64,000 bases of DNA from Siniperca chuatsi. Lineage: Eukaryota > Chordata > Actinopteri > Centrarchiformes > Sinipercidae. Position 1 is the stretch's first letter, and each line of letters starts with the position of its first letter. Shown in pieces: positions 12,541 to 23,158 of this stretch. The notes below the pieces were generated by a model that saw only the letters and a list, made by a program, of their open reading frames with translations, had not been told where the DNA came from and searched no databases. The position numbers and the translations under genes were made by a program. Where the stretch lies: NCBI RefSeq assembly GCF_020085105.1, contig NC_058056.1:14303929-14367928 (forward strand). The letters run 5' to 3'.

Positions 12541-15497
12541 ATGACGAAATTCAGCTATTCTGAATACTTATCTCAGTTCCGTAATGCTGGAGGTAAATGT
12601 AATAATGCTTTGCCGCGACTGAGAGGAGATAGGAGGAGAAGAGACAGTCAGAGCGACGTCACGTCAGAGCCGGAGTGAGTCTTTTGTTGTGGTGGTGTTT
12701 GACACCGAGGCTTCGTGTGTGTTTGTGTGTGTGTGTTGGTGGTCCTTGTGCGCAACTGAGGTCTTCTGTGTAACTATAGAAGAATATGAGTAAAACATGT
12801 TTAATCTTGATTTATTTAATCACATAATTAATTGCTTATGTAGGTTAAATAAATAAAGCCAAAAACATTAAGATGATCACCTAAATATAAAGATTTAAGG
12901 TCCATGGTTGCATCAAAACTGTAGCCCTCAAACAGTGATGTCTGTCTAAAACTACATTTAATTGCCTTTAAGTGTAAGAAGGTTTTTTTTTTTCTCCTTT
13001 TCAAGGGATGTTGACCCAGTGGTGTTTGCAATCAGGAGAGGGGATGTGAAGGCTGTTAATGATCTGGCAACATCCGCTCCTCACAGCCTGCTGAAGGAGA
13101 ACAAAGATGGGTGGATATCTTTGCATGATGCTGCCTTCTGTGGACAATCAGAGTGCTTGAAGACCCTACTGAGGGGTATGACATTGAGGACCCTCAATAA
13201 TGCTTTCAAACAGTGCATTTGTTCAGTTTGAATCATGTGGGCTCAGCGTGGTAATATAGGAAAGGAAAACAGAGATCTATTCAAAGAGGTGTTTGTGTGT
13301 GCTGTTTGCATTATTTATTTTTTTGGTTTGCAATGTTAATTAAGTCGCCCAACTGGTTTGTGTGATATGTATATTTTCTACTCCAGCCCATCCAGGTTCA
13401 GTAGACAAACGCACCTTGCAGGAGCAGACGGCCTTGCTGCTTGCTGTGTCTTGTGAACACTTGTCATGTGTGCGGTGCCTTCTGGAGGCAGGTGCCGACC
13501 CCGACATCAGCAGCAAGAACAAAGAAACTCCTTTGTACAAAGGTACAGCTGTGAAATCAATTGTATACAGCAGTATAGAGAAAAAAACGCAAAAGATATG
13601 GATAAGTGTATATCAGCCAGGCATTTGGCAGAAATGACTCAGCGTCTTGTCTGTTTCTGTAGCCTGTGAGTTGGAGAATGTGGATATGGTGAGCCTCATT
13701 CTGTCCTATGGAGCCACTGTGAACCAGCGGTGTGGTCAGGGTTGGACAGCCCTCCATGAGGCTGTATCCAGGAACAACACAGAGATCTGTGAGATACTTA
13801 TAAGAGCCGGGGCCTCAATCAATCCACCTAATACCTACAGCATCACACCACTCATTGTAGCAGCTCAGCGAGGACAGATGAGGGCACTGTGTTACCTTAT
13901 TGGGAAAGGTACTTTTCTGCTCAAAATATGCCTCCTTTTCATGTTTCTGATCCCAATTTAAAGATCATAAAGGAAGAATGCTTTTCTGTAGGTGCAGATG
14001 TGAACATGCAGACATGTGATGGTGTCACAGCGCTGCATGAGGCTAGTAAAAATGGCCACAAGGAAAGCGTATCAGTGCTGTTGACTCAAAACACTGATGC
14101 CAACAAACCCACTAACTCAGGACTGCTGCCGCTGCATGTTGCTGCCCAATATGGACACCATGAGTAAGTTGAGAAACTATAACTTGTTACTTAGGTATTA
14201 TTATAATAGAAAACACTGGTGAAGATGTGTGGTCATAATGCACAATAGAGTAGTTACTGTAGATGGAGTTATGCTAAGAGTTATAGAAACTGCTTTGCAT
14301 TTGTTGTCTTTATGTATTTTGTGAACTTAACCTCCTCACGTTGTGTCCAGGATTGTGTCCCTGCTTGTCTCAGTGACAAGTCGAGCCAGGCTCCGCCACA
14401 GTTGTATCAGCCCCCTCCACCTGGCAGCAGAGCACAACAGACACACTGTGGCAGCTGTGCTGCTGAAGGCAGGTGCAAATGTAAACACCACACTGGCCCA
14501 CAGTCATTCCATCCAGTATGCTGATGGACGTACAACAGCCCTCTACTTTGCTATTGCCAACGGCAGCACAGAGACAGCAGAGGTGTTACTGAATGCCGGC
14601 GCTAGTCTAAGCCTGGACCCAGTCAGTCCTCTACTGATGGCTGTACGGCAGGGCTGTGTCAGCACTGTGTCCTTACTGCTGGAGAGAGGGGCCGATGTCA
14701 ACGCCAGAATCCCGTCTAATGCCACTACGTTCCCTGCTGTTCTTGCACTTTGTATGAATAATCTGCCTCTACTCAAGTGCCTTTTGGACAATGGCTGCGA
14801 TGCCCTCTCCTGTTTTACCTGTACACACGGCAGTGGCCCTCACCCAGCATCAAGAGGATCCACTATAAGAACTGGCAGTAATGGCTATGTTTTGCAGAAT
14901 GACAATATGCTTTCTTTAAACTGCAGTGAGGCACCAGAAAGGGCAACACAGGTGGGAAAAATAACCAAAAGCATTTTCATGGATTTCACAATAACTGAAA
15001 TTTGTATGTTCTTTATAAATAATTTAGCTTCTTTCTGATTTTCTTCTTCAGTTCTGTGAGTGGATCTCAACATCAGTTGTGTGTAAATGGGCAGGACCGA
15101 TCATAGACCTGCTGCTGGAGCATGTTGGTCATGTTCAGCTGTGCAGCAAACTCACTGAACTACTGGACAGCCGGGAAGAATGGTTCACTGTTAAGAGGAA
15201 GTCATGTAAGTACCTGATAAAACGTTATCATTCACTTACATCCTAATATGCAAACATGTCTCTTTCTGTCTCTGTCTTTCACTTCCTTACACATGCATAC
15301 GACACAAATGTAGTCAAATATGCAGGTGACAATCCTCTTTGTCTTTACTCTTTGTCTTGTCTACAGCGTCACCTCGTCCACTGCTACACCTTTGCAGATT
15401 AAGGATTCGGACCCAAATGGGGAGACACAGACTGAAGTCTCTCACAAGCCTACCTCTGCCAGACAGACTGATCAGATACCTGAGCCTGGCTGACTGA
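12541..15497 (+). CDS. asb2: ASB2, ankyrin repeat and SOCS box protein
   Basis: Eight exons: 12541-12674, 13006-13175, 13387-13542, 13663-13908, 13992-14163, 14351-14951, 15052-15205 and 15367-15497. They total 1764 nt, giving 587 residues, the same length as the human short isoform. The N terminus MTKFSYSEYLSQF resembles that isoform and decided the start. About a dozen ankyrin repeats follow (for example GWTALHEAVSRNN, SPLHLAAEHNRHT). The C-terminal SOCS box has the Elongin BC box LLHLCRLRIR and the Cullin-5 box LPLPDRLIRYL. Known role: substrate receptor of a Cullin-5/Elongin ubiquitin ligase that targets filamins in blood and muscle cells. It is convergent with FAM181A and divergent from CCDC197. 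No frameshift or missing motif was seen. Confidence 0.96.
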
Positions 15498-15767
15498 CTT
15501 TAAGATGATCGTCACGCAAAATATAGGCATCAGAGATGTAACTCTTTTTGTGTTGTTTTTTTTTTTTTGTTGCATCTAATGTCTTGAATCTGTAAATGCT
15601 CCTCTCAAAGCAGTTCTTTATGTATGAAATATCTATTTATAATATATGTAATGTGACAATAAGTTTGTTTAATCTGGCCATCGGAATGTTTTGTAGTTTC
15701 ACAGAAATGCTCAGTGGTAGTGAAAATAATCTAATGCCCAAAGGAGTTCTTTAGAGAAGTTGAATCA

Positions 15768-15773
15768 TTTATT
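15768..15773 (-). terminator. fam181a: Poly(A) signal AATAAA, possible FAM181A
   Basis: TTTATT on the plus strand reads AATAAA on the minus strand, about 450 bp downstream of the FAM181A stop. It lies 4 bp from the opposite-strand ASB2 signal. Confidence 0.4.
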
Positions 15774-15777
15774 TAAA

Positions 15778-15783
15778 AATAAA
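15778..15783 (+). terminator. asb2: Poly(A) signal AATAAA, probable ASB2
   Basis: Canonical hexamer 281 bp after the ASB2 stop codon. Assignment is inferred from position. Confidence 0.55.
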
Positions 15784-16222
15784 AGCCATTGTTTCAAATG
15801 TGCCTATCAAACATTACTTTGACAAAGAAAAAAGCAATCTATGTCCCACATTGTATTCTCATAGTTGAAAGAGGAAACTAAAACAGGATGCTTTCATTCA
15901 TTTGCATGACTTTTTGTACTTAAAAAAAGAACATCAAGTCATTCTCTAAAAGTAGAAACCTTTGAACTTACTGTCAGTTTTCAGATACTTGGAGGCATCA
16001 GACTGGCAATGAAAGTGAACATGTTGAAGTTATTCTGCAAGTGCAACTTAGTCCTTTAGATTTAAACAATAAAAATAGATGAAGCATTCCAATAAGTGCT
16101 TGAGGAAGTGTCTCTTGTACAAATGCTGAGAGAGAAAGAGTTGTCTGTGTAGAACACAAAATGAAAATAATTAGTCCTATTTACACTGTTTTGTGTGTGT
16201 GACTGGTCCTTTAGTAGGGTAA

Positions 16223-17002
16223 TTAAATGAATCCAAACACACTGAAGATCGGTGACTGGACGGTGGGTTTGGTCGGTATGGGTTTGACCACAACGTGTGT
16301 GTGAATTTTCTGTCCATAAGGATGCACAGGTCTCTCTGTTTCAGTCCCTGCTGCTTTGCTCCACAGTCCCTGGGGCGGATGGGGGACAACAATGTGACTG
16401 TGGAGGACCTGGTGTCCGTGGTACTGGAAGGGGCAGCAGCCGCACACACTCACACAGTGGTGAGAGGTCAGGTCTAATTTCAGCGTGTCTTTGTCCGCAG
16501 TGCTGCGTCGACTGGAGGCAGACAGAGTGGCCTTTGCATCATCATCATAACTCCTTTTCCTATTTTCGTTTTCACTGTCCTCAGATGTGCCCGCAGGGTT
16601 TTTTCTTAGTCCTAAATGTGAGTGCTCCCTCTTAGTTTGGGTCAACTTGGGTTCCTCCCAAAATGAGGCTGGTAGTTGGCGTTTCCTCATGGGCACCTGC
16701 TCCACAGCGCTCCCCACATTCTCCATACCTTGAGCATCCGAACTGACCTTCTCTGCGACCTTCACACTCTGGTGAACTGTCCCTACCGGTTTGGCGCACC
16801 CATACTCAGCAGACCTGTGCGTGTGGCATCTTGGGACTCTGGAGTACTTCTGAGAGAAACGCTTCAGTTGTTTCTGCAGATATTTCCTGTGATCCACGGA
16901 GCGTCTGCACGGAGCTGACTTGTCCAAGGCCGCTTTGATATCGCTGGATGCCAAATTCACAAAATTCAGCAACGTCTTGACCTCACTGTCTGCGTTTGCC
17001 AT
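16223..17002 (-). CDS. fam181a: FAM181A protein
   Basis: Single coding exon of 259 residues. The start is the ATG at 17002 (MANADSEVKTLLNFVNLAS); the frame stays open a little further upstream without another ATG. The N terminus holds the family signature around residues 18-57 (LDKSAPCRRSVDHRKYLQKQ). Residues about 104-118 read PMRKRQLPASFWEEP, which resembles the omega-loop TEAD-binding motif of YAP; FAM181A/B have been reported to bind TEAD factors. Further conserved blocks are CCPFQYHG and the C-terminal KPIPTKP...VFGF. No enzymatic domain is visible. A role in TEAD regulation is an inference from the motif. A minus-strand acceptor at 17064-17063 and a donor at 17209-17208 suggest a noncoding first exon. 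Confidence 0.95.
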   Translation of the reverse strand: MANADSEVKTLLNFVNLASSDIKAALDKSAPCRRSVDHRKYLQKQLKRFSQKYSRVPRCHTHRSAEYGCAKPVGTVHQSVKVAEKVSSDAQGMENVGSAVEQVPMRKRQLPASFWEEPKLTQTKREHSHLGLRKNPAGTSEDSENENRKRSYDDDAKATLSASSRRSTADKDTLKLDLTSHHCVSVCGCCPFQYHGHQVLHSHIVVPHPPQGLWSKAAGTETERPVHPYGQKIHTHVVVKPIPTKPTVQSPIFSVFGFI

Positions 17003-17209
17003 TTTTGCCAAAGATTTGGATCAAATCAGTCCATGTTAGAACTTGTAGTCCACCATCAAGATCTAAAAGGAAATCAGAAAACAAATGCAGGCTTTGCGTT
17101 ATTGCGCATTGCTCTCTGCTATAGGAATTCTCCAATCAAGCATAAATTGAATGTGATGCCTCTCAATTCATATTTTTTTCAGAGAGTGGGCTAAAAACCA
17201 TTTACTCAC

Positions 17210-17400
17210 CACTGCTGGATGAATCCAGACTCTCTCGTAGCCACAGTCCAAGCACAGACGTCTCTCCAGGCTGCAGCAGGAGCACTTCAACAAGTTGAAT
17301 GAATATAAACTCCTTGTAGTTATGGTGCTTTCCTTGAACCAATCAGCGACCCCAGGCCCCTCACAATACACCCCAATCAGCCTCCAAGCGCCCTGGTATC
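17210..17400 (-). other. fam181a: Candidate noncoding first exon / promoter of FAM181A
   Basis: On the minus strand a strong donor (GTG|GTGAGTAA, GT at 17209-17208) lies upstream of an acceptor (TTTTAG, 17064-17063) that precedes the FAM181A start codon. This fits a spliced 5' UTR. The right edge is a guess and no TATA box was recognised. Confidence 0.4.
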
Positions 17401-20400
17401 GAATTCTTCACAATTGCAAATTGTTGTCATGGAGATCTGGAAAAAGCCGCTGAGGGGATGCGATATTTTTCCTACACGGTGATTTCAGCGCGTTCGTTGG
17501 CCAAACATGCATGAATAAAAATGAGTGCAAATTCAGCTGAAATATGCATGCATTCTAACTTTATTCTGGAGCTGTTAACGTTGAGTTTGTAAAAGATACC
17601 CCTCATACCCTCCCCAAGAGTGATGTCAGCTGTAGGATTTGGTGAGGGGGGATCTAAAGAGTGCATAACCATGGAAAGGGGCTTGAACGCTCAAGAATCT
17701 TGTCTTTCTGTTTGCCCCCTCAATCGAGCGACACAAAGGCTGAATTACTCATTCAAACCTCGCGGGACAAAGGGAAAGGAGCTGGATAGCACTCCTGCAT
17801 TTGTAGTCAAACATTTAGAGACTTAAATCGAGTCGTCATGAAGGAGAAAGAGTCGGACAAAGCCCATAGAATTGCCATCAGCAAACATTTTCCTGTGTCA
17901 TATTATGGGGTCTCCATGGCTCCCTCTGGCCCGCGGACAATAGCACAAGTTTGCACACTCGAATACTGTCACCCTGCCAACGGCAGCGCAACAAGGGCCC
18001 AAAACAGGACAATCCCCAGAGAAAGCATGGGCTCCGCGGGGAAAGTTGCAATGGAGGAGGAAAAGGGGACTTGTGAAATGCTAATTGAGCTTCATCCCCT
18101 TATTGAAGTGGAAAAAGAGTACCTATCGTTCCATTGAAGCTCAGCAGCAGTGGAGTGAGATGTGAGGAAACTGTTGTCTGGTAAGTAACACCTCATGCTT
18201 GTGCACTATTCTGCCTTCAGAACATACACCCTGAACCACTCTAGCAGCAGGACAGAGAATATAAAAATATTCTGCAGAATACACATTAAGGCTACAGGCC
18301 ATTTATTCTGAGTGAGCTACAGACTACATGATTGACTGCCTCTTTCACTCAGTTTGGGGCTGTCTGAGGAGAGCCCTGCAGGTCTATATGTGCTCTAACT
18401 GGTCTATCTTTTAAGGCAGTGCATCCCTCTTGTTCTGGAGAGGCAATGGGACCCTATTGTCCTCCTCTCTTCTTCTTCCCTTACCTCTCTGTTCAGCTGA
18501 AAGGCCAATTAACAATGGGGCTCCCCTCCCCATGGCCTGTCACCCCACTCCTGTGCTTTTGAAGTGAGGGAGAAAGAGGAAGCATTGTGGCATCCATAAA
18601 TCCTACAATGTGTCGCTGTCCTTGTGCCAAGACAGGTTGACCGCATGTTTGTCGATCATTTCAAGATATTTGGAGGGTTGAGCTGATTTATGAACTTCTG
18701 AAAATATTTACTAATTCCTATATTTACCTATCCAGTTTAAGAGGGCCATGGGAGTCTACCTGCACACACCACCAATCTACCTAACACAGACAAACTGCTG
18801 CGTGTGTGCACCAAAGATAGGCACCTAACTTGCCTATCTTTGGTGCACATGCAGACTGCACTCAGAAAAGGTTGCAGCCAGGAAGTGTTTGAGGTCTTCA
18901 GTGATGTTACAAACTACTGAACCATCATTCCTCACCATGTTTGCATTCTGAAACAGAAATCTATTTAGTAGAAGCCCAGTGGACCTCTAATACAACTGAA
19001 ATCTGATTCTGTCCATGCTAGCTTCTCAGCAAAGCTGTCCAGAATACATCCATTAGTGGAACTTTCTATGGTAAGCACTTTCTTTCTGTCACCTGTATTC
19101 CTCCTTTGCTCAAAAATAACTAAAATAAGATAACACTGTATTGATGTGTAGGGAAGAACAAAGTGTTACAGCAGCACAAGAAACATACCAGATACAACCA
19201 AATGAAAACAGAGAAATGAGAAATCAGAAATAAAATAAAAATGTAAAGCTATATACAGTATCAGGGTTTACAGATCCATAAAGATTAGTAGCTCTCTATA
19301 GGTCAAGGCAAAATGGGAATCAGATCTAAATGTAAAAATATCAGATGTGTCACACAACACGCATCTACAAATTCCAGGAAATGAAAAGACTTCTGCTGAA
19401 AAACTGAAAGAATTTCATTTTTGTCTTTGTCATACCTCACATTAAATTTCATTAAAAACTCCATACTCAATAGCAGTGTTGGAGATAACTGCTGATCATT
19501 CTCACATCTTCTGGTCATGTGAATAGATTACCATATTTTGGGGGAATATATCTTTAGATTCCTAAGGAGAGTAAGATAGTATATCTTGGATTGATAACAG
19601 AAGAAGTCATGTTAGAAAGCGATTTGCATATCTGTGACATTCTACTGGTTAGCTGCAAGAAAGCAACACCTTAAAACGGACATAAAATGGATCCTCCCAG
19701 TCTTAAACATTATGCTATGGACATAGCTCATATACTGTATGTGATGGAAAAAAAGACATTATCCCTGAGGAATATGCGGGAGACCTTTCCCACAAAATGT
19801 GAGAAATGGATCACCTTCACTGCAAAAAACAAGGATGTTATCAAATCAGGGATCTGGATAAATCTAAGGACAATATGAACATTAGACCAATGTATTCCCA
19901 ATTCGGTTCCCATGCTTTGTTGAAATTTGCTCTCTATTTATTCAATGGGTACAGAAGAGTTTACAGTAAATAAAAGAACTATAAAGCATGTGCAAAACAT
20001 CCAACTTTGGGCAGTAGTGCAAATTCCTCACATTCCTTAGAAAAGAAATGTATGTTTATTTCAAAATAATGCCATTTTCAGTGGTGTTGTAGTTGTTCTA
20101 TTATGTAGGCACCACTTTCAATAACAGGAAAAACTGTTTATTTGCACTTGATCTGTTAATATATTTATATGGAGCACCTTAATGTCAGTTGTTGCCAGAT
20201 TTTCCCACTAGATGGCAATCTACCTCCACCATGATACAGCCAAGCTGAACTTATACAATAAAGGAGACATACACAGATAGTAAAGAGAAATGCAGTGGAG
20301 TTAATTTTCTCTTAACGTTAATAATCCTTAAATGACAGAAAAAAAATCTCTTTTTGTTTGGTGCAAGTAATGTTTTTGGGCTCTGTTTGTTTGCAGAGAT

Positions 20401-22151
20401 GCTGATTAAGTATCTTGGCAAGAATAATAACACTGAAAGACCACAGTAATCTTATTAAGGTTTTCTTATCTGTGTTTAAAGGGGCTGTGATGTATGTTGG
20501 GCAGATTGCTGCTTGTTGGGATGAGGTGAGGCAGCAGGAAGGAACCAGGAGGATGTAGTGCTTTTCTCTTGTCAGATAATCGATACTGGGACAGACTGTA
20601 GGAGAGGATGGACGAGCTGAACCACTGGGCACAGTATATGCCAAATCCAGGCCTGTTGTATACTTCAAAAACTCTGCAAAATCTCTGCATTGTATGTGCA
20701 AATGCAGTTTAACAGCAGCTGCGGATTTTCCACTCTAAAAGCCATCCACAGCTCTTGTGCATGAGCTCACCCCATTACTGTTGGTGAAGAGCTTTTTGAT
20801 AGGCAAGCGATGTAAAAAAAATGCTCAGCTGCAGCAAATGGCTGTAGGGTTAGATGCTGAATCCATTGATCTTAATCCAAAGTTGTTTGAATAGTTGGTT
20901 TAGATGCTGTTTGTGTTATTACAATTGGCTGTCACTTCTGTTATTTAAACCAGGAGCAATACTTTAAAACAGATGTCAGAACAAATGTCTGGGTTTGTCC
21001 AATCAACAGTCAAAAAACCAAAAGATATTCCATTTACAAGCATATAAAACAGCAATTCTCACATTTGAGAGGCTGGAACTTGGTATAGTTTGCAGTTTTT
21101 GCTTTTAGAAGGACAATCGACAATTATAAAAATAATAACCGATTAATTTTCTGTTGTCCCCTAATCAATTAATCAACTATTGGTCCAGAATTGTGATCAA
21201 CAAAGGAACCCATTGTTAGTACTACTAGGAGTAGTAAATGTGGTGATGTAAAATAATGTGGTGGTGTCAAAGAATTATTTTAAACAGACACAATATACAG
21301 GTCCAAACATGATTCACCTATATTGCCACATTAACATGAGCACCAGGGTTTTATTCCCACTGTCAGTTAACTGTCTTAGTAAATGCCAATAAACTGTGAA
21401 TGTCACGTTGGCTCTCTAGTAGGCCTACATGTACATGGCCGTGGGCTGTGGGGTAATTTTATAACTGTGCCTGGTGAAGACCACCAACAATATTATGCAA
21501 CTCTGCTCTTACAAACTACCCATTGCAGTCAGATTCTTTGCACTCTGGCCTACAGCGTCACCTCTTAAAAACGACATCAATATGGTGTCCAAGGTATATT
21601 GACAAGAAATACAATGAGGCTTGGGTTTAAAAATAAGCATCTAGTAAATATCTTATAAATGTCTTTGCTGCTGAGCATTAGCAGTGAATGCCAGGTTACA
21701 TCAGTGTTTTTTTATCACAGCCTACTTTGGGACATTGGACCACAGAGTGTTCTTGAAGGCACACAGCGCATCAAACACGGGAATGGCAGTGTTTTCAGTC
21801 GGTAGGCGTCTTGCATTCTCTCTCCCTCTCCACTTGACTTTAATTCGGTCTAGTACGCGTCATCCTTACGGACTCGCCTCCACGCACTGTGGGCTTATAC
21901 TTTATGCATGGGCCACTATTAAAAAAAAACAAACAAAAAAAACCCAAACACCAACATAAAACAAGCAAACAAAAACAAATCCCAGCTGACAAATACCGAT
22001 GTCTTCATAACCACACACCCCACCCCCTTGTGTTTTGTTTTTTCTTTTGGGGGGGACTTTTTGAGAAGCGGAGGGTGAATTTGTTTGAGCACACGCTGTC
22101 AGGGTGAGCTGATGTGAGCGCTGCATCAAGTGCGCGGTGGTGATGCTCCCG
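17401..22151. other. Intergenic FAM181A-PRIMA1
   Basis: About 4.7 kb without a supportable gene. The part next to FAM181A (about 17600-18140) is less AT-rich and free of obvious repeats, so it is a candidate regulatory block; this is inference. A perfect 19-bp hairpin lies at 18805-18849. The rest is AT-rich with scattered short open frames that show no family resemblance. Confidence 0.5.
18805..18849. repeat. Perfect 19-bp inverted repeat (hairpin)
   Basis: The arm tgtgcaccaaagataggca (18805-18823) is exactly reverse complementary to 18831-18849, with a 7-nt loop (cctaact). It lies in intergenic DNA between two neural genes. It could be a small foldback element, a recent palindromic duplication or a structured RNA; the sequence alone does not decide. 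Confidence 0.85.
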
Positions 22152-22158
22152 TATAAAA
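22152..22158 (+). promoter_or_regulatory. prima1: Candidate TATA box of PRIMA1
   Basis: TATAAAA about 570 bp upstream of the PRIMA1 start codon, in a moderately GC-rich stretch. It would place transcription start near 22185 and give a 5' UTR of about 550 nt. No experimental support. Confidence 0.35.
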
Positions 22159-22730
22159 CAGCCCGCTGTATTTTGGCACAGAGGGGGATGCATCAGTTTA
22201 ACCCTCGGCTCTGCCCTCCGGACTCGCCCATACAGTGTTCAGCCTAGATAAGTTGAGGGGATGTGTGATCAAATTGTGAGGAATCCTGCCGCACGATATT
22301 CCTGAGGATCTCTCTCTGTTCCTTTTTTTCTTGTCTTCTTCCAACTTCGATGGCTTGAGTGGCCCATTTGCACTCATGTTTGCAGCCGAGGAGGGATGTA
22401 AGATTCGGGCCATCTACCGCCCTCACATTGCACGGAGTAGCGGCGTGATTCAGGTCGCTATCTGAGTGCCAATAAGAAAAAACTACTTTCGAGATGTGAA
22501 TTATCGAGATTTGCTACTCATTCCACCGGATCGCCTGTCCTATGCTATCGACAACGGGATTTCAAGAGGAAAATGATTGTGGCATAAACTATTTCTGGAG
22601 ACGCTTGTCACAGATATCGCCGCTGAACTGGACAGGGTGGATGGTTATTTCCCAAACTGTTCAAGCCTATGCATACTGCATTCATTTGTTGGAAACGCTG
22701 CCTAGTATCTTCGAGAACAGCGCAAGAGGA

Positions 22731-23119
22731 ATGCTGGTCCAAGATCTAATGCCATTTACTTTAAGTTTTTGGCCTTTTTTCTTTGGTCATTGCCTTCTCT
22801 CACTGTTTTTACTGTCATGTCAGGTAAGGGCCATGTTCAGGCGCGCCACTTGTCAATTTACGCATGAGGAGAGGTTACACTAATGTAACTGGAATTTGAT
22901 TTACTGATGGACTATGGATAAGAGCTGAGGAACTGATTATCTTGTTCAAGTAAAGTATGAACTTATTATGCTGCAATTAAAAAACATACAATTAAAATAC
23001 ATTGCATGTGTGTTTACACCAGATGTTAGTGTGACCAGTCCAGGGCACACCTCTGTTTAGGAAATAATGACAGGCATGCATGTGTAGAGTTTCCAGTAAG
23101 GCATGAGAGATTTAGCTAT

Positions 23120-23158
<39 letters not shown>

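Larger units (their letters stand above)
15498..16222. other. Shared 3' region of ASB2 and FAM181A
   Basis: Convergent 3' UTR space with no coding signal. It contains poly(A) signals for both strands around 15768-15783. A second plus-strand AATAAA near 16068 could give a longer ASB2 transcript overlapping the FAM181A 3' UTR. Confidence 0.6.

Noticed and set aside
17838-18137. 99-codon open frame upstream of FAM181A
   Set aside because: An ATG is present, but the translation shows no known motif. It may instead mark conserved noncoding sequence, kept only as a candidate regulatory block.
20318-20701. 127-codon minus-strand open frame
   Set aside because: It has no recognisable domain, no splice partners and no codon texture; it lies in AT-rich intergenic DNA and looks like chance.
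23121-23154. CA array as a CRISPR-like or structured repeat
   Set aside because: A plain dinucleotide microsatellite; no spacers and a eukaryotic context.
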